Of a stretch of 21,628 bases of DNA, positions 1 to 8,126 are shown piece after piece. Within the stretch, counting starts at the first letter, position 1. Every line of letters begins with the position of its first letter. Source of the stretch: DATCDR01 sp036510575 (GTDB taxonomy: Bacteria > Actinomycetota > Acidimicrobiia > Acidimicrobiales > Bog-793); the NCBI GenBank assembly GCA_036510575.1, contig DATCDR010000210.1, positions 1 to 21,628 on the forward strand. Direction: 5' to 3'. Position numbers and translations under genes: made by a program. The notes beneath the pieces were generated by a model, which ran no database searches, was not told the origin of the DNA, and saw only the letters and a list, made by a program, of their open reading frames with translations.

Positions 1-2614
1 CGATCTGTCCAGAGATCGCTGGCAGGATCGGGGCAGTCGGGCTCGTTCCGTCGGCATTGGTCACGACTACCTCGACCTGACAGGTCGAACTGGAATAAAA
101 CCCGGATCCCGTCGCACACGCCGTCGACGCGGTTTCGGTTGGGATGACGACACGCAACTCCGACCCACTTAGAACCTGGACCGACGGGGACTCCTCGCCG
201 CCAACGGCGACCTCGTCAGGCGACGCAGCAAAATCGCTTCCGTAGACCGTGACCGCATTTCCTCCGGTAGGCGACCCTGCACTCGGCCCGATGCCGGTGA
301 CAGTCGGGGTTCTCGAGGTACCCGTCTCATCGAGGTACTCATAGGTGGCCGTGCTCGATGCGCCGCTCGAGACGGTCCCGGTGGTAGTCGAGATGGTTAG
401 CGTCACCCTCGCCGGACCCGCGGCAGTGAAGCTCGGAGCGGCGGCGGTCACGGGCGACCCCGGCACTACAAGGTCAACGGTTGAGCCCGACGCGAAGATA
501 ACCGTTGCGCGCGAAGCTCCGATCTGTGCGTGCACCGTCGCGCCCGTTGGCAACGCCGAGGCAAGTTGGACCACCAGTGTGTTCCCACCGCTCGAGGGTC
601 CCGATGGCGGCGATAACGACGCGATCACGGGCTCAAGCGGAGGCGCGATGGCCGTGCCGGTAGCCTCGGCACAGACGTATGCAGCAAGTCCGGGTGATCC
701 ACCATTCGTCACATCCGGAGAACCGAGGCCCGACGCCAGGTCGTAGCCAGGTCCGGCGTCGTAACCCGTACCAAGTCCGAAGGCGTCGTTGTTCCCCTTC
801 ACGATGTCGTTGAACGACGCCGAGTATTCGAAGGCCGCTGTGGCGTACAGCTCTGGCGCGAGGAAGCCGAGATCTGGTCCACCCAGGGTCGACGGAAGGG
901 CTGCGCAGCTAGTGCCAGCCACCCCGGAGCCAGCTATCTCCGCCGCCACGGCCGCCCAGATCGGCGCAGCGGCCGAGGTGCCGCCGATCGTGCCCCATGA
1001 TCCATCGCTACTGCCGGCTCGTCGCCAGTCCGGTAGGAGTTGGCCCGAGCCTGACGAGGACGTCGGCTGCGAGACATAAACCGTTGTTCCGTGCGACGGA
1101 TTCGCGGAGGCACTTACGTCGGGGGTCTCCCTGGCACCAGACGCCGCGAGACCCGGAGCACCGAGTGCGGCTTGCCACACAGCGATCGACCAGAGTGAGG
1201 AACGTCCACCGCCGCCAGATCCACCGCTCACACCGTCGTTCCAGACAGTCTCACCTGTTGCACCGAGTGGCTGGTGGTCGGAGAGTAACGACGTACCTCC
1301 GACTGAGATGACGTACGGCTGGGCACCAGGGTCGTCGACTGAGAGGTAGGGGGCTACCGGCGTTCCCGATGAGAATGGCGTGTTTGCACAGTCGTCGGAC
1401 CCGTCGTCCCCTGCGGAAGCAAAGACGGACTGCCCCTGAATCGCAGCCTCTTCGAAGAGCGTGTTCTCCAACTGGATCGCGTCCGGTGCACCAATCTGTA
1501 GGGCCTGCTCACACTCACCCCAGCTGGTGGAGATCACATTTGCCTGATCCTCGGAGACCATCGCTGCGTATTCGTCGAGCGCACCGAAGGTGGTGTTCGG
1601 TGCCTCGTAGACGAGGATGCGCGCATCGGGCGCGAGCGCGGAGATCTCCTCAACATCAAGTGCTGCCTCCCCTTCCCCGGGACCGGAGAGCTCAAATCCG
1701 TCGAGTTTTTGGATCGCGATCTGTGACGTGTGGCTCTCACCGAACATGCAGCGATCAAACGTCGCGACGTCGCTCATCAAGAACGGCTCGAGCTCAAAGA
1801 TCCCGATGGTCTGACCGGCAGCCACATCGCCTTTGGCGTAGAGCCCAGTCAGGCCGTAGGCATGGGCGAGGTCGGCCTCAGTCCAACCGTCCGATCGTCT
1901 AGCGGCATCGGTCGCCGCCGGACAAGCACCGGGCGAAGCGGTCACTGCCGTGTGCCCACGAGACCGCTTGTCGGGAGTGCTGACCCGATCCTCGCTAGAG
2001 AGCGAGGTACTCGATGTCGTCAAGTTGTCCAGGCCGACAACTTCGGAGATCCCAGATGCGACGCTCCTTGGCAGCTCGGGAGCGACCGCCGCCGACCATC
2101 CAATCGCGCCAGACGGCAACCGGTACTTCACGAGTCGCGTGTGCAACGAGCGATCAACGATGCCGACGCTCGCGCTGACCGGTAGGAGAAGATGATCTGC
2201 GGGAAGCGCCCCGACATGAAAGCCGAGGGTACGAAGCGACGACGCAAGCCGGGTCACGGTAGCGGCGGAAGGCGCGAATTCGCTGTCGAAGCTCGAGACG
2301 CTCAAGTACTGATGAAAGAGCGGGCTGCCCAACCTCGAGACCGACGCGGCGTACGCCGAAAGTGCCGCAGGATGCGATGGCTCGATCGCGATGCCAAGCG
2401 ATATCGAGCGAGTCGACTCCAGCTCGCCAAGCGCAATCGAGCCGCTCGGCACCCTGGCAAGTCTCCCGACCGCGACAAGATTGCTCCCGATCCGTGCCGA
2501 AACCGCACCGATTGACTGGATCGCGAAGCCGGAGAATCCCGCGATGAACACGGCGACACCAACGGCCGCCCGAAGTTGCGGTCTTCGTCGCGACAGCCGC
2601 TTGGCACTTTGCAT
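1..2614 (-). CDS. Secreted S53 (sedolisin/kumamolisin-type) serine-carboxyl peptidase with Ig-like/IPT domains, C-terminus cut by window edge
   Basis: The minus-strand frame stays open from 2614 to position 1, about 871 codons with no stop. It begins with a basic N-terminus and a hydrophobic segment (AAVGVAVFIAGFSGFAI), read as a signal peptide or anchor. Residues of about 45-215 resemble a pro-kumamolisin activation domain. The catalytic domain shows Glu316 and Asp320 (EGEAALD), the oxyanion Asp403 (SAGDDGS) and nucleophile Ser547 (GGTSAAAPIW). A calcium-site pattern follows (FNDIVKGNN, then GPGYDLASGLGSPD). Two Ig-like segments come after it, the second a clear IPT/TIG start (VTGIGPSAGSPTGGNAVTVYG, shortened here to its first part in meaning). 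The family cleaves proteins outside the cell at acid pH after self-removal of the prodomain. ATG at 2614 is chosen because AGGG lies 6 bases upstream; ATG at 2620 has no spacing to it. The real C-terminus lies outside the window. Confidence 0.93.
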   Translation of the reverse strand, partial: MQSAKRLSRRRPQLRAAVGVAVFIAGFSGFAIQSIGAVSARIGSNLVAVGRLARVPSGSIALGELESTRSISLGIAIEPSHPAALSAYAASVSRLGSPLFHQYLSVSSFDSEFAPSAATVTRLASSLRTLGFHVGALPADHLLLPVSASVGIVDRSLHTRLVKYRLPSGAIGWSAAVAPELPRSVASGISEVVGLDNLTTSSTSLSSEDRVSTPDKRSRGHTAVTASPGACPAATDAARRSDGWTEADLAHAYGLTGLYAKGDVAAGQTIGIFELEPFLMSDVATFDRCMFGESHTSQIAIQKLDGFELSGPGEGEAALDVEEISALAPDARILVYEAPNTTFGALDEYAAMVSEDQANVISTSWGECEQALQIGAPDAIQLENTLFEEAAIQGQSVFASAGDDGSDDCANTPFSSGTPVAPYLSVDDPGAQPYVISVGGTSLLSDHQPLGATGETVWNDGVSGGSGGGGRSSLWSIAVWQAALGAPGLAASGARETPDVSASANPSHGTTVYVSQPTSSSGSGQLLPDWRRAGSSDGSWGTIGGTSAAAPIWAAVAAEIAGSGVAGTSCAALPSTLGGPDLGFLAPELYATAAFEYSASFNDIVKGNNDAFGLGTGYDAGPGYDLASGLGSPDVTNGGSPGLAAYVCAEATGTAIAPPLEPVIASLSPPSGPSSGGNTLVVQLASALPTGATVHAQIGASRATVIFASGSTVDLVVPGSPVTAAAPSFTAAGPARVTLTISTTTGTVSSGASSTATYEYLDETGTSRTPTVTGIGPSAGSPTGGNAVTVYGSDFAASPDEVAVGGEESPSVQVLSGSELRVVIPTETASTACATGSGFYSSSTCQVEVVVTNADGTSPTAPILPAISGQI

Positions 2615-2735
2615 TCTCATCCCTATTCGACCACACGTCGAAGGGCCGCGATGATCGCAAGGCGATCGCGGGACACAAGGCGTCGTGGGAAAACGTCGCT
2701 CGAGGGATTGCCAAATTCGCGACCTAGCGGAAACG

Positions 2736-2824
2736 CGGAGAGGGAGGGATTTGAACCCTCGGACCCGGTCTCCCAGGTCAACTCATTAGCAGTGAGTCCG
2801 ATTCGGCCGCTCTCGCACCTCTCC
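2736..2824 (-). tRNA. tRNA-Ser (anticodon GCT)
   Basis: The minus strand folds as a class II tRNA of 89 bases. The 7-base acceptor arm GGAGAGG pairs with CCTCTCC, with discriminator G. The D-loop contains GCGGCCGAA, the anticodon loop reads CTGCTAA (anticodon GCT, codons AGC/AGU), and there is a long variable arm. The T arm is GAGGG-TTCAAAT-CCCTC. CCA is not encoded. It lies between the PspC protein gene and the protease gene on the same strand, and shares no visible sequence with either. Confidence 0.97.
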
Positions 2825-2911
2825 CGGCTCCTCGGCGACGATTCGATGGCGCGAAGCCGAAGACGGCACAACAAGAAGCGAGCCCATGGTACAGCTCAGA
2901 TAGCGGACTTC

Positions 2912-3865
2912 TCAGCTCGAGGTCGAGGAAGCTCGGTAGAGCTGTACCTGGCCGATTCCCGCCTCAGCAGTCAAGACGAGCTGTGGCGAAGCCTTCTTTG
3001 CGCTTCCACTCCCCGAGGTCGGCGATCCCTCGAAGAACTGCTGTGATCCGTCCTGGTTCTCGTAGACCACGTCGCCGATCCCGCTATGGGCCGTCACGTC
3101 GACCACGACATTTGCTGGCACCTCGACGCGAAGTTCGCCAACGGCCACTGATGCGGTCACGTGATAGACCCCAGAGCCGAACGGAACGTGTTGCAGGTCG
3201 ACGGTCGTGTTGCCGATAGCCACCCGGTACGTCGAGTTCAGCTGCGACAACGAAGTCGGCTGAAAGACCCGCTCGCCGACGCCGCCACGCAACGGGACAC
3301 CTGTCAGCGCAACTGCGCCGAAGAACGCTCCCGTCACGATGATCACGAGACTCGCGACCGCTAGGAGCGAGACGCCGAGGAGTCTCCGCCATGAGAACCT
3401 CCGAGCAGGGCGAAGTAGCGCGGCGATCAGTAGTCCGAGCAGGACCAACAGCCACGCGACCCCGATTCCACCGCCCCAGCGAGGTCCGCCCCACCAAGGA
3501 GTGCTGAAGATCAGGCCTATCGACAAAGCGCCAAGCAGCAGTAGGACGGTCAGAATCGAAATGCGGTTCGACTCCAGTTCGCCACTCTCGCCAGCTGCAT
3601 CCTGCCCGATCGATGCCGCGCTATCAACAGTCGGGACGAGTGCCCACATAGCTAGATATACGGCAGCTCCCAAACCCCAAACGCAGGTGGCGACGACGAA
3701 TGCCACCCGGACGATGTTGACGTCGATGGCAAAGCGATCGGCGATACCGCCGGCAACGCCGGCGATCATTCGCCTCGTAGAACTGCGCCGGAGCGGAGTG
3801 GGCTCAGCTTCTGTCTCGGGTGGCACAGCCGACTCGACGGGTGGTAGTTGTGCGGTCAGATCCAT
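2912..3865 (-). CDS. PspC-domain membrane protein (LiaF/PspC-like envelope-stress factor)
   Basis: After a short Pro/Glu-rich N-terminus comes a PspC domain (RRMIAGVAGGIADRFAID, then a hydrophobic helix ending YLAMWALVP). Further membrane helices follow (ISILTVLLLLGALSIGLIF, VAWLLVLLGLLIAALL, LLAVASLVIIVTGAFFGAVAL). The soluble C-terminal part (about 110 residues) is rich in Val/Gly strands such as VAVGELRVEVPANVVVDV, like the beta-helix/DUF4097-type tails of LiaF and related proteins. It probably senses or transmits envelope stress. It is divergent from a kinase that also carries PspC, which supports a shared circuit. The start is uncertain: ATG 3865 is used, while ATG 3901 would add 12 residues but place the protein start almost against the opposite gene. 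Neither has a convincing ribosome binding site. Confidence 0.85.
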   Translation of the reverse strand: MDLTAQLPPVESAVPPETEAEPTPLRRSSTRRMIAGVAGGIADRFAIDVNIVRVAFVVATCVWGLGAAVYLAMWALVPTVDSAASIGQDAAGESGELESNRISILTVLLLLGALSIGLIFSTPWWGGPRWGGGIGVAWLLVLLGLLIAALLRPARRFSWRRLLGVSLLAVASLVIIVTGAFFGAVALTGVPLRGGVGERVFQPTSLSQLNSTYRVAIGNTTVDLQHVPFGSGVYHVTASVAVGELRVEVPANVVVDVTAHSGIGDVVYENQDGSQQFFEGSPTSGSGSAKKASPQLVLTAEAGIGQVQLYRASSTSS

Positions 3866-3934
3866 GAGAACAACGTGACACGTGCACTCACCTCCGACCA
3901 TCGGGATGATCCCTCAGTGCTCGCCAAAAGAGCG

Positions 3935-5302
3935 ATGGCGATCTCAGGGTTATCCCCTATCGCAGAACGAAGATCTCCGTGGCAGGATCAATGCATCACT
4001 GAGACCTCCAACCCCTCGCTTGCAGACTCCGCCGCTCCCCAGTCGACGCCGCCGTCGGCAAGCAGGCGGCGTATCGAACGACCACTTCTTCGAAGCGACG
4101 ACGGCTGCGCCCTTGGAGGCGTCTGCGACGGCGTCGCGCGAAGGCTCGGACTCCCCACCAAATCGGTAAGGGCCATCTGGACACTCACGGCCTTCATCTT
4201 CGGCGTCGGCGCGATCGCGTACGTAACCCTTTGGATCACCGTCACCCGCCGGGGCGAAACATCCTCGATCGGTTCGAGGACCGTCCGAGACCGCCGGGAA
4301 CTCCAGATCATTCTGGCGATCTCGACGCTCGTGCTGGCGATACTGATCGCACTACAGGCAATTGGACTCCCGGATATCGATGGGGTCGGCTGGCCGGTTG
4401 CCGTTACTGGCCTCGGTGGCCTAGTCGTCTGGCGGAAGTGCTCGAGCGACGAACGCCTCCGTCTGCAAGAACTGCTGAACGCGGCGCCCGTTAGTGGCAT
4501 CACCTCCAGCAAGAGCTGGAAGGTCGTCGCGCTAAGAGCGACCGTAGGAATCACGCTTGCGGCGATTGGCATCGGCCTTTTGTCGAAAAACGGAAGCAGG
4601 TCGGGTGCGGCCGCCGGGGCTCTCGTCGGAGCGATGGTGCTCGGCGCCGGCTTCTTCACGCTCTTTGCCCCATGGTGGCTTCGAACGCTGCGCGAGCTGA
4701 CCAGCGAGCGAAGAGAGCGGGTACGCGCACAGGAACGGGCCGACATGGCAGCGCACCTCCACGACTCCGTGCTGCAGACGCTCTCACTCATCCAGCGCTC
4801 GGCACACGACCCGGTGGAGGTCGCTCGGCTCGCACGCATTCAAGAACGCGACCTCCGCTCCTGGCTTTTCCGGCCGGCCGCCTTTTGGACGCGCGCCGAG
4901 TCACCGTCGACCTTGGTGCAGGCGGCAGCGGACATCGAACGCGACGTCGAGGACAACTACGGAGCGGCGGTCGAGCTGGTAGTCGTCGGCGACTGCCCAC
5001 TCGACGTCGCTGTGTCTGCTCTGCTCGCAGCTGGACGGGAAGCCACCATCAACGCTGCGAAGTGGTCGAGAGCCGCGAGCATCTCGGTGTTCATCGAGGT
5101 CGAGGCCGACCTCGTCTCGATGTTCGTTCGCGATCTCGGAACCGGCTTCGAGCTCCAAACCGTCCCGCCGGACCGACACGGCATCAGTCGTTCGATCATC
5201 GAGCGAATGCAGCGAGCCGGTGGCCACGCCGTCGTACGAAGCGCGCTCGGAGAAGGCACTGAGGTCGCGTTGACACTTCCCCGTTCACACGCGCAACTGT
5301 GA
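3935..5302 (+). CDS. PspC-domain sensor histidine kinase (NarL/DesK-type, HisKA_3)
   Basis: The protein has a disordered N-terminus of about 50 residues, then a PspC domain (LGGVCDGVARRLGLP, with helix AIWTLTAFIFGVGAIAYVTLWI) and further membrane helices. The dimerisation/phosphoacceptor helix contains HLHDSVLQTL, with likely phosphorylated His276. The ATPase domain has an N-box (EATINAAKWSRA), a G1 box (DLGTGF) and a G2-like GEGTEVALTLP. Trp replaces the usual His in the N-box; I recall this as common in PspC-type kinases. The stop overlaps the regulator start by 4 bases. The frame is open from 3848, but ATG 3935 is the last possible ATG/GTG/TTG start before the PspC domain and avoids overlap with the divergent gene, so it is preferred; its ribosome binding site is weak. 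Confidence 0.88.
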   Translation: MAISGLSPIAERRSPWQDQCITETSNPSLADSAAPQSTPPSASRRRIERPLLRSDDGCALGGVCDGVARRLGLPTKSVRAIWTLTAFIFGVGAIAYVTLWITVTRRGETSSIGSRTVRDRRELQIILAISTLVLAILIALQAIGLPDIDGVGWPVAVTGLGGLVVWRKCSSDERLRLQELLNAAPVSGITSSKSWKVVALRATVGITLAAIGIGLLSKNGSRSGAAAGALVGAMVLGAGFFTLFAPWWLRTLRELTSERRERVRAQERADMAAHLHDSVLQTLSLIQRSAHDPVEVARLARIQERDLRSWLFRPAAFWTRAESPSTLVQAAADIERDVEDNYGAAVELVVVGDCPLDVAVSALLAAGREATINAAKWSRAASISVFIEVEADLVSMFVRDLGTGFELQTVPPDRHGISRSIIERMQRAGGHAVVRSALGEGTEVALTLPRSHAQL

Positions 5303-5961
5303 GCGACCAGAGCGTCCCTCGCGTCTTCCTCGTCGACGATCACGCCCTTCTCCGTTCCGGCATCCGCGCCGAGCTCGGCGACAACGTCGAGGTGGTCGGA
5401 GAGGCAGACGAAGTAGAAGCGGCGATCGAGATGATCATCGAACGAGCTCCCGACGTCGTCTTGCTCGATGTCCATATGCCTGGCGGTGGAGGAAAGGCGG
5501 TACTTGAGGGCGTCGTGAAGCACAGCCCTAGCATCCGATTCCTCGCTCTCTCGGTCTCTGACGCAGCAGAGGACGTCATCGCAGTGATCCGGGCTGGCGC
5601 GTGCGGCTACGTGACGAAGAACATCTCGGGCACCGAGTTGATCGAGGCAGTACGTCGGGTGGCAAGTGGTGACGCCGTGTTCTCGCGACACCTGGCGGGC
5701 TTCGTGCTCGATGCCTTCAGGCAAGAAAGTACCGAGACCACACGCATGACGTCGTTTGACCCAGAGCTCGATCAGTTGACGCCGCGAGAACGGGAGGTCC
5801 TGCGCCTTATCGCTCGCGGCTACGCCTACAAGGAGATCGCTGTTGAACTGAAGATCTCCGTAAAGACGGTGGAGAGCCACGTGTCGGCGGTACTCCGCAA
5901 GTTGCAGCTCTCAAATCGCTACCAGCTGACGAACTGGGCCTCCGAGCGCCGACTCCTCTAG
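5299..5961 (+). CDS. NarL/FixJ-family response regulator (REC + LuxR-type HTH)
   Basis: The N-terminal receiver domain has the acidic pair Asp13-Asp14 (LVDDHALLRSG), phosphoacceptor Asp57 (VVLLDVHMPG) and conserved Lys107 (GYVTKN). The C-terminal LuxR-type helix-turn-helix spans about residues 155-215 (LTPREREVLRLIARGY, then KTVESHVSAVLRKL). It is 220 residues long, normal for the family. The GTG start overlaps the kinase stop as GTGA, so translation is coupled and the kinase is its partner. Likely targets are the divergent PspC gene and its own operon, which is inference. Confidence 0.95.
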   Translation: MSDQSVPRVFLVDDHALLRSGIRAELGDNVEVVGEADEVEAAIEMIIERAPDVVLLDVHMPGGGGKAVLEGVVKHSPSIRFLALSVSDAAEDVIAVIRAGACGYVTKNISGTELIEAVRRVASGDAVFSRHLAGFVLDAFRQESTETTRMTSFDPELDQLTPREREVLRLIARGYAYKEIAVELKISVKTVESHVSAVLRKLQLSNRYQLTNWASERRLL

Positions 5962-5966
5962 ATAGC

Positions 5967-6001
5967 GACGCCCCTCGGGAGTCGAGAGCGACGGGGTCGT
6001 C
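5967..6001 (+). terminator. Possible terminator hairpin after the kinase-regulator operon
   Basis: GACGCCCC pairs with GGGG-CGTC across one bulged T, with a smaller CTCG/CGAG hairpin in the loop. It begins 6 bases after the regulator stop. There is no T-tract, so function is uncertain. Confidence 0.35.
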
Positions 6002-6239
6002 TAGCCGTAGATCCCTTCGTCGCTACAAAACAATCGCCGCGGGCAACTCGGGTCATCCGCCTTGGCCATGAGCGCCCGCAGTCGGCTCGCCTCCTTGCAG
6101 CGCCGCGGCTGGCCAGAGCACCTTTCTCGCTCCTACCGTGGACCGTGTACTCCTTGCGCAAGCTTCCCACTGCGCTCAAGCGAGATGCGTTACGTTGCGG
6201 ACTAATCGCGGTTCGCACCACATATTGGTAGCCTGACTG

Positions 6240-6256
6240 AAGATATCTTGGGGAGG
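6240..6256 (+). promoter_or_regulatory. 10-base palindrome next to a strong ribosome binding site
   Basis: The perfect palindrome AAGATATCTT (6240-6249) directly abuts the ribosome binding site GGGGAGG (6250-6256), which sits 7 bases before the Rieske ATG. The binding site is clear and fixes the start. The palindrome could be an operator overlapping the translation start region, or chance. Confidence 0.45.
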
Positions 6257-6263
6257 TAAATCC

Positions 6264-7532
6264 ATGTTGAGCATCGAAGAGAACGACAAGATCACCCAGA
6301 CTGGCCCGGGTACACCTATGGGTGATCTGTTTCGGCGGTTCTGGATCCCAGCGGTGCTGTCATCAGAGATTCCCGAGCGCGACGGCAATCCCGTTCGCTT
6401 TCAACTGCTCAGCGAGAGATTGATCGCATTTCGCGACACGAATGGCAAGATTGGGATCCTCGAGGAGCGGTGTCCGCACCGTCACGCCTCGCTGTACTGG
6501 GGCAGAAACGAGGACTGCGGGCTTCGTTGCGTCTACCACGGCTGGAAATTCGACACCGACGGGAACTGCGTCGACCAGCCAGCGGAGCCGGAGAACAGCC
6601 ACTTTAAGGACCATGTCCAAGCCATCGCCTACGAGACTCATGAGGCTGGCGGAATCATCTGGGCCTACATGGGGCCAAAGGACAAGGTTCCGCCCTTCCC
6701 CGACTTCGAGTGGACGCTCCTTCCCGAGAGCCACTTCGCGGCGCACAAGCGCATGCAAATGTGCAACTACCTCCAGAACCTCGAGGGCGAGCTCGACACC
6801 GCACACCTGAACTTCCTCCACCGTTCCTGGAAGCCAGACGAGGAAGACTTCATGCCTGAAGCCGGCCTCCGTCGGAAGAAATACCTGCTGTCCGAGACCG
6901 ACTTCGGGCTGCTTTGCATGGCGAGGAGCGACGAGCCGAACGACGAGTACTACTGGCGGATGACGCCCTTCCACCTCCCGGCTTTCACGCTCATCCCTGG
7001 ACCGTACGACGCAGCGAACACCCTCACGGGCGCCATTCCGCTCGATGACACCCACATGTGGGGATTCACCGTCACCTGGCACCCAGACCGTCCACTAAAT
7101 GAAAGGGAACTCATGATGGCGAACGGCGGAGCTGGCTCCGCGGTCGCAGTCGACGAGAAGACCTTTATTCCGATCGCGAACTACAGCAACGACTTCCTTC
7201 GCGACACCGAACTCATGAAGAACGGCAGCTGGACCGGGATCCCCGGTGTCCGGCTGCAGGACATCGCCGTGCAAGAGGACCAGGACGGTCCCGTCTGCCG
7301 ACGATGGGAAGAGCACCTCGGCACGACCGATCGGGCAATCGTCGGGGCTCGACGCCTGCTGATTCAGCTCGCTGATCGGCTACAAGAGGGTATCGAGCCG
7401 CCGCAGGTGCAACATCCCGAGGCCTTCCGCATTCGATCTGTCGCCGTGAACGGCTCTCGCGATACCGATCCGTTGGAGCTTTGGCGCCGCGGGCAGCCGG
7501 TCCAGTCGACCAGCCTTTCACCGGCCTCGTAG
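6264..7532 (+). CDS. Rieske [2Fe-2S] ring-hydroxylating oxygenase, phthalate 4,5-dioxygenase/phenoxybenzoate dioxygenase-like
   Basis: This is the terminal oxygenase subunit of a two-component Rieske system, which inserts O2 into an aromatic ring or removes an ether-linked group using electrons from a separate reductase. The Rieske cluster ligands are Cys70/His72 (CPHRHA) and Cys89/His92 (CVYHGW). The mononuclear iron site is EGELDTAHLNFLH, with His161 and His166 and the bridging Asp158. The motif EHLGTTDRAIVGARRLL near the C-terminus is typical of the single-subunit phthalate-oxygenase type. At 422 residues it has the usual length. No reductase or ferredoxin gene is in the window. It probably forms an operon with the small gene 66 bases downstream. 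Substrate is unknown; O-demethylation is as possible as dihydroxylation. Confidence 0.93.
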   Translation: MLSIEENDKITQTGPGTPMGDLFRRFWIPAVLSSEIPERDGNPVRFQLLSERLIAFRDTNGKIGILEERCPHRHASLYWGRNEDCGLRCVYHGWKFDTDGNCVDQPAEPENSHFKDHVQAIAYETHEAGGIIWAYMGPKDKVPPFPDFEWTLLPESHFAAHKRMQMCNYLQNLEGELDTAHLNFLHRSWKPDEEDFMPEAGLRRKKYLLSETDFGLLCMARSDEPNDEYYWRMTPFHLPAFTLIPGPYDAANTLTGAIPLDDTHMWGFTVTWHPDRPLNERELMMANGGAGSAVAVDEKTFIPIANYSNDFLRDTELMKNGSWTGIPGVRLQDIAVQEDQDGPVCRRWEEHLGTTDRAIVGARRLLIQLADRLQEGIEPPQVQHPEAFRIRSVAVNGSRDTDPLELWRRGQPVQSTSLSPAS

Positions 7533-7598
7533 GTCGACTGACCGAGCCGTCGGGCCAATTCCAGCTCAACGGCGAGACGCACTACAAAGGACCTTGGG

Positions 7599-7964
7599 AT
7601 GCCAACCGCAGACGACCTGCTTAGCGACGAGGACGACCCGATCGTCGACGATCTTCTCCCAGAGACGATCGAGGGAGTTGCAGCGAGGCTCCTCGTCTCG
7701 GACAGCTTTGAGAAACTCGTCTACCGCGAGTGTGAGCTCGATGCGCTCTGGACGCTCGCCGATATCGCCATCGAGATGACCGCGCTTCGCGAGACCGGGC
7801 ACCGAATCAAAGCCTGGCAGGTGGTACCGGAGGGAAGCGAGACGAGTCTCGTCAAGCTTCGATCGCTCCTTGAGCGAGCACACGACCTCACGGTTAGCGC
7901 TCAGCCCATTCAGGCTGCCGAGGTTCTTCACGAGGCAGCGCGGCTGTGCGCATCGTGGTCCTAA
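7599..7964 (+). CDS. Small acidic protein of unrecognised family (paralogue of the protein at 11348-11731)
   Basis: I do not recognise this 121-residue protein. It starts with an Asp-rich tail, then a conserved core (residues 16-57) containing TIEGVAARL and RECELDALWTLADIA, then a predicted helical C-terminal half rich in Leu, Ala and Glu. The core matches the second small protein at 31 of 42 positions by hand count, while the rest diverges, so the core is under selection. A good ribosome binding site (AAAGGA, 8 bases before ATG) supports the start. It follows the Rieske gene by 66 bases on the same strand. No signal peptide, membrane segment or metal motif is evident; one Cys lies in the core. 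A small accessory or structural partner of an oxygenase is possible but unproven. Confidence 0.8.
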   Translation: MPTADDLLSDEDDPIVDDLLPETIEGVAARLLVSDSFEKLVYRECELDALWTLADIAIEMTALRETGHRIKAWQVVPEGSETSLVKLRSLLERAHDLTVSAQPIQAAEVLHEAARLCASWS

Positions 7965-8126
7965 TACTGAGCTTTCCAAGGCAGCAGCCCGACTGACAGC
8001 AGCTACTACGAGACTGGCCGCTGCGGCTGCCGCTTCCACTAGGTTCATCCGGGTTCGGCGCTCAACGCGAGCACGCCGCGGCAAATCTGCTTGTGCCTTG
8101 TTGGACGAGGGGCGGGAAGGTTCACG

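Larger units (their letters stand above)
5962..6263 (+). other. Intergenic region between the regulator and the Rieske gene
   Basis: These 302 bases hold no gene that I can support; the open frames present have no domain signal and poor starts. Near the left end there is a hairpin listed separately. The last 25 bases hold a 10-base palindrome and the strong ribosome binding site of the Rieske gene. I could not fix a convincing -35/-10 pair. Confidence 0.5.

Noticed and set aside
1369..1902. 177-codon plus-strand frame in the protease region
   Set aside because: The minus-strand S53 frame carries the catalytic Asp403 and Glu316 in this stretch, so this is a shadow.
3988..4839. 283-codon open frame on the minus strand
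   Set aside because: It lies fully opposite the histidine kinase, whose domains are clear; Ser/Arg-rich content is typical of an antisense shadow in high-GC DNA.
4957..5880. 307-codon open frame on the minus strand
   Set aside because: It covers the kinase end and the response regulator on the other strand and has no domain pattern.
6195..6234. Sigma-70-type promoter for the Rieske gene using TTGCGG
   Set aside because: No -10-like hexamer lies at a 16-18 base spacing, so I did not call it.
6363..7082. 239-codon open frame opposite the Rieske gene
   Set aside because: The Rieske and iron motifs on the plus strand are unmistakable; this frame shows none.
7566..8084. 172-codon minus-strand frame opposite the first small protein
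   Set aside because: The plus-strand gene has a ribosome binding site and a paralogue with a conserved core; the minus frame has neither.
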